From NCBI GenBank assembly GCA_902803015.1, contig CADCOL010000025.1, forward strand, positions 1 through 7,794: a DNA stretch of 7,794 nucleotides, in the 5' to 3' direction. Under the pieces are notes generated by a model. The model worked only from the letters and a program-made list of their open reading frames with translations. It ran no database searches and was not told where the DNA came from. Source of the stretch: an uncultured Lachnospiraceae bacterium. Lineage in GTDB: Bacteria > Bacillota > Clostridia > Lachnospirales > Lachnospiraceae. This document shows, one piece after another, positions 5,252 through 7,794 of this stretch; the first letter of the stretch is position 1, and each line of letters opens with the position of its first letter. The position numbers and the translations under genes are program-made.

Positions 5252-5950
5252 ATGGATTTAACGATAAAATACACAGAAGAAGAACAGAAGCGGTTTGACG
5301 AGGTCTTCAAGTTAAAGGAAGAAGTTCGTAACCTTGAGAAGGAGCAGTTCCTGCTCGGCCGCGAGATGAAAGAGCACACGATGGAGAATCATGTGGAAAC
5401 GGTTTCTCCCGTGGTGTATCTTTTGATTGGCACGGGCTTTACTGTCTTATTCTGTGCGGACCTCATCGTCGGAAAAAGTCTGAATATTGCGGCTGCGATT
5501 GCGTTTGCGGCCTGCACGCCGATTGTTGCGCTGATATTTATCGTTCTGTTTTTCATAAAGCTTCGCAAGTATATTTACCAGACCTCGAAGGACCCGAAGG
5601 TGTGGGCGAAAGCGAAGCAGGCGGGCTTTAACAATTATTATGCCGAAGAAAAACGGATTCACGAAGAATACGAAAAAACGAGAAAAGACCTTGAGAGACT
5701 GCGTGAAATCTACAAGGCGAAGCAGGATGATCTGGATCTCTTCGTGGAGATGAAATCCAAAGAAAACTATGCGAAACAGAAAGAAATCGTAGAGCATTCG
5801 AAACAGGCGGATGCCCTTAGAAAAAAAGAAGAAGAGGCTGCCGCGGCAAAGTCCGCCGGGGAAAAAGAGCCGATTAAAATAGAAGTTCAGGAGCCGTTAG
5901 CGCGGTATGAAAAAGAACGAGACAAAAGAAAAAAAGAGCAAAGCACGTAA
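5252..5950 (+). CDS. Two-helix membrane protein with flanking coiled coils, function unknown
   Basis: The product is 232 residues. The N-terminal 45 are charged and helical (EEEQKRFDEVFKLKEEVRNLEKEQ), likely a coiled coil. Two transmembrane helices follow, about 51-73 and 78-103, joined by a very short turn (GKSL), so both ends should lie on the same side. The remainder, 104-232, is a long Lys/Glu-rich helical region with heptad-like spacing and an Ala-rich stretch near 195-202. By the positive-inside rule both ends are cytoplasmic. A strong GGGGGA lies 6 nt before the ATG. I recognise no family. The layout resembles scaffold or tether proteins more than enzymes: no catalytic motif is evident. 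The gene starts 30 nt after the phosphatase and its last 44 nt overlap the first permease gene, pointing to coupled translation and a link to the transporter. Confidence 0.87.
   Translation: MDLTIKYTEEEQKRFDEVFKLKEEVRNLEKEQFLLGREMKEHTMENHVETVSPVVYLLIGTGFTVLFCADLIVGKSLNIAAAIAFAACTPIVALIFIVLFFIKLRKYIYQTSKDPKVWAKAKQAGFNNYYAEEKRIHEEYEKTRKDLERLREIYKAKQDDLDLFVEMKSKENYAKQKEIVEHSKQADALRKKEEEAAAAKSAGEKEPIKIEVQEPLARYEKERDKRKKEQST
5889..5893 (+). promoter_or_regulatory. Ribosome binding site of the first permease, inside the upstream gene
   Basis: AGGAG lies within the 3' end of the coiled-coil gene, 13 nt before the ATG at 5907, a longish spacing. The alternative ATG at 5982 has only AAGG about 5 nt upstream and would remove the gene overlap and 25 Lys-rich residues. 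The stronger site favours 5907. Confidence 0.55.
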
Positions 5951-6875
5951 GGAAAAAGCTGCTCCGAAGCCCAAGGTAAAAATGACCAAGGAGCAGAAGA
6001 AAGCATATTTTAAGAGACGAATTAAAACGAATGTAAAGATTCTGCCCTTTCTTGCGCCGAGTTTGATCGGTGTTCTGTTGTTTTATCTGGTGCCCTACTG
6101 TGTTGTAATCTTTTACACCTTTGTGGACAATCCGATTACACTTGATTTTGTCGGGTTTGCGAACCTTGTTGATGTGATCACAAACCCGTCCTTTTTGCTT
6201 GCTTCCTGGAATACGGTGAAGTTTTCGCTGATGGCGGTGCCGCTTGCGGTGGTACTGTCTCTTTTGCTTGCGCTTTTGCTGGATCACAAGATTCCGTTTG
6301 CAAGCCAGTTTCGAACTTCCTTCTTAAGCCCGATGGTTGTGCCCGTCGCATCCGTCGTATTGGTGTTTCAGGTGCTTTTTGATTATAACGGTGTGGCGAA
6401 TGTGGCGGTCCAGTTCTTCGGCGGAGGAAAAATCGACTGGCTGAAGTCCGGCTTTGCCCCTTACGTTGTTTTACTTTTGTTCCTTTGGAAGAATTTAGGA
6501 TACAACATGATTCTTTTTTTAGGTGCGCTTGGAACCATTCCGAAAGACTGTCTGGAAGCGGCATATCTTGATACCACATCCACATGGAGAATCTTCTGGA
6601 GTATCAAAATCCGTTACCTTTCCCCGACGGTTCTTTTTGTCACCATCATTTCGATTATTAACTCGTTTAAGGTGTTCCGGGAGGTGTATCTGCTGACCGG
6701 CAACCATCCTTATGAGACAATATACATTCTGCAGCATTACATGAACAACAAGTTTGAAAGCATGGATTATCAGCAGCTTTCCGCTGCGGCGGTTATTATG
6801 TCCATCGTAATGGGCGGAGTGATTTTTGCCATGTACGTGGCAGAGAATAAATTCGGACGGGATATGGAAGAATGA
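5907..6875 (+). CDS. Sugar ABC transporter permease, MalF/UgpA type
   Basis: A 322-residue inner-membrane component of a CUT1-type carbohydrate importer. After a cytoplasmic N-terminus of about 44 residues, extremely rich in Lys (MKKNETKEKKSK...), six membrane helices are seen near 45-70, 103-127, 139-159, 184-210, 239-257 and 291-312. The cytoplasmic EAA loop that docks the ATPase starts at E217-A-A-Y-L-D222, followed by T-T-S-T-W-R-I-F and I-K-I-R-Y-L-S-P. The usual Gly after D222 is replaced by Thr. The C-terminal segment FKVFREVYLLTG is typical of clostridial MalF-like proteins. It pairs with the permease that follows, whose start overlaps this stop as ATGA. The substrate cannot be read from the sequence; malto-, xylo- or other oligosaccharides and glycerol phosphates are all possible for this class. 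Confidence 0.93.
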   Translation: MKKNETKEKKSKARKEKAAPKPKVKMTKEQKKAYFKRRIKTNVKILPFLAPSLIGVLLFYLVPYCVVIFYTFVDNPITLDFVGFANLVDVITNPSFLLASWNTVKFSLMAVPLAVVLSLLLALLLDHKIPFASQFRTSFLSPMVVPVASVVLVFQVLFDYNGVANVAVQFFGGGKIDWLKSGFAPYVVLLLFLWKNLGYNMILFLGALGTIPKDCLEAAYLDTTSTWRIFWSIKIRYLSPTVLFVTIISIINSFKVFREVYLLTGNHPYETIYILQHYMNNKFESMDYQQLSAAAVIMSIVMGGVIFAMYVAENKFGRDMEE

Positions 6876-7794
6876 AACGAATTTCCGATATGGATGCCGG
6901 CCCCGTTCGCAAGAACAAGGTTTGGCCTAAAATAAAAAAAATACTCATTGTCATTGCGGCTACAATATGCATGATCTTTTTCCTGCTGCCGACCGTTTTG
7001 ACATGCACGAATTCCTTCATGTCCGCAACGGAAATCAAAGCCAATTACGGCAAGGTTTTCGCAACGGATGATAAGGGCGCCAAGGTTTATATCGGCGAAA
7101 CGGTAAAGTTAAAACTGATTCCGGACATGGTTTCGTTTGATCAGTATAAAACCGTGCTTTTCAAAAGCCCGGATTATCTGTTTAAGTTCTGGAATTCACT
7201 GATTTATGCGCTGCCGATTGCATTACTGCAGATTTTCCTGGCGCTTGGTGCATCCTATGCATTTTCGCGCTTAGAGGGCAGGTGGAAGTATATCCTGTTC
7301 TTTATCTACATCATGATTTGCTTAATGCCGTATCAGGTAACTCTGGTACCGAACTATTTGGTCAGCGACTGGCTGAATATCCTGAATACGCGCTGGGCAA
7401 TCTGGCTTCCGGGTATTACGTCGCCGTTTGCGGTATACCTTCTTACAAAGAGTATGAAGCGTATTCCGAAGGCATTGTACGAAGCGGCGAAAGTGGACGG
7501 AGCAAGCGAGTGGACGATTTTTACCAAGGTCTGCATGCCACTTGTAAAGGGTACCGCATTCTCCGTCGGAATTTTGATTTTTATTGATTACTGGAACATG
7601 GTGGAACAGCCGCTGATCCTGTTAAAAGACGATAAACTGCAACCGTTAAGTATCTTCCTTTCGAGGATTAATGCAGGCGAAATCGGACTTGCGTTTGCGG
7701 TGGCCGTTATCTATATGGTTCCCTGCGTACTGACATTCCTGTACGGAGAGGATTATCTGGTTGAGGGTATTACGACACAGGGTGGTGTCAAGGG
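6872..7794 (+). CDS. Sugar ABC transporter permease, MalG/UgpE type, 3' end outside window
   Basis: The frame opens at ATG 6872, whose last two bases and the next form the TGA stop of the first permease, and stays open for 307 codons to the window edge. Membrane helices are visible near 23-47, 106-130, 138-160 and further on. The EAA loop is canonical: E204-A-A-K-V-D209-G210-A211, with P-L-V closing it. The loop after the first helix carries IPDMVSFDQYKTVLFKSPDYL, as in clostridial MalG-like proteins. The last residues, EGITTQGGVK, resemble the GAVKG-type C-terminus of this family, so only a few codons are probably missing. It forms the heterodimeric channel with the preceding permease. The binding protein and ATPase must lie outside the window; a shared MsmK-like ATPase elsewhere is common in Bacillota. 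A 101-codon open frame at 7282-7587 is a shadow. Confidence 0.93.
   Translation, partial: MKRISDMDAGPVRKNKVWPKIKKILIVIAATICMIFFLLPTVLTCTNSFMSATEIKANYGKVFATDDKGAKVYIGETVKLKLIPDMVSFDQYKTVLFKSPDYLFKFWNSLIYALPIALLQIFLALGASYAFSRLEGRWKYILFFIYIMICLMPYQVTLVPNYLVSDWLNILNTRWAIWLPGITSPFAVYLLTKSMKRIPKALYEAAKVDGASEWTIFTKVCMPLVKGTAFSVGILIFIDYWNMVEQPLILLKDDKLQPLSIFLSRINAGEIGLAFAVAVIYMVPCVLTFLYGEDYLVEGITTQGGVK

Noticed and set aside
5874..6585. Minus-strand open frames opposite the coiled-coil and first permease genes
   Set aside because: Arg/Lys/Gln-rich antisense translations without ribosome binding sites; the + strand genes have clear domain evidence.
7282..7587. 101-codon + strand open frame
   Set aside because: It is an out-of-frame shadow inside the second permease, whose frame is open for 307 codons and carries the EAA motif.

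Overview
The window looks like chromosome from a low-to-moderate-GC Gram-positive anaerobe of the Clostridia, most likely a Lachnospiraceae relative. Supporting signs are AGGAG-type ribosome binding sites, sigma-A-type promoters (one a perfect TTGACA-17-TATAAT), lipobox signal peptides, tRNA genes without an encoded CCA, and MalF/MalG-type sugar permeases with the loop wording typical of Clostridia. The lineage is inferred from these features; no database comparison was made.

Layout. (1) Bases 1-1889 (+): the 3' part of a large, helical, Lys/Glu-rich protein of unknown function. It is open at the window edge and closed by a strong intrinsic terminator (1895-1930). (2) 1965-2426 (-): a small lipoprotein of unknown function, convergent with gene 1, with an extended -10 promoter at 2523-2533. 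(3) 2571-2790: a gene-free block of about 68% GC, made of hairpins and a 56-bp imperfect inverted repeat. It also holds a 14-bp copy of the 3' end of the neighbouring tRNA-Gly. (4) 2795-3054 (-): a tRNA-Pro(UGG)/tRNA-Gly(UCC) transcription unit with a consensus promoter and a bidirectional terminator. (5) 3107-7794 (+): a promoter, a structured leader, then five tightly spaced genes. They encode a lipoprotein, a PAP2-family lipid phosphatase, a two-helix membrane protein with coiled coils, and two sugar ABC transporter permeases. The second permease runs off the window, probably only a few codons before its end.

How the genes may work together. No terminator or convincing internal promoter is visible between 3244 and the window end. 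The last three genes are joined by a 44-nt overlap and an ATGA overlap, so they are probably translationally coupled. The two permeases would form the membrane channel of a CUT1-type sugar importer; its substrate-binding protein and ATPase are not in the window. The envelope lipoprotein, lipid phosphatase and coiled-coil membrane protein upstream are unusual company for such an importer and have no assigned role.

Most noteworthy: the REP-doublet-like inverted repeat behind the tRNA cluster, whose two arms differ by a compensatory change that keeps each local hairpin paired; the repeated tRNA 3' end inside it; and the uncharacterised coiled-coil membrane protein coupled to the ABC permeases. 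No CRISPR array, transposase or known defence system is visible.
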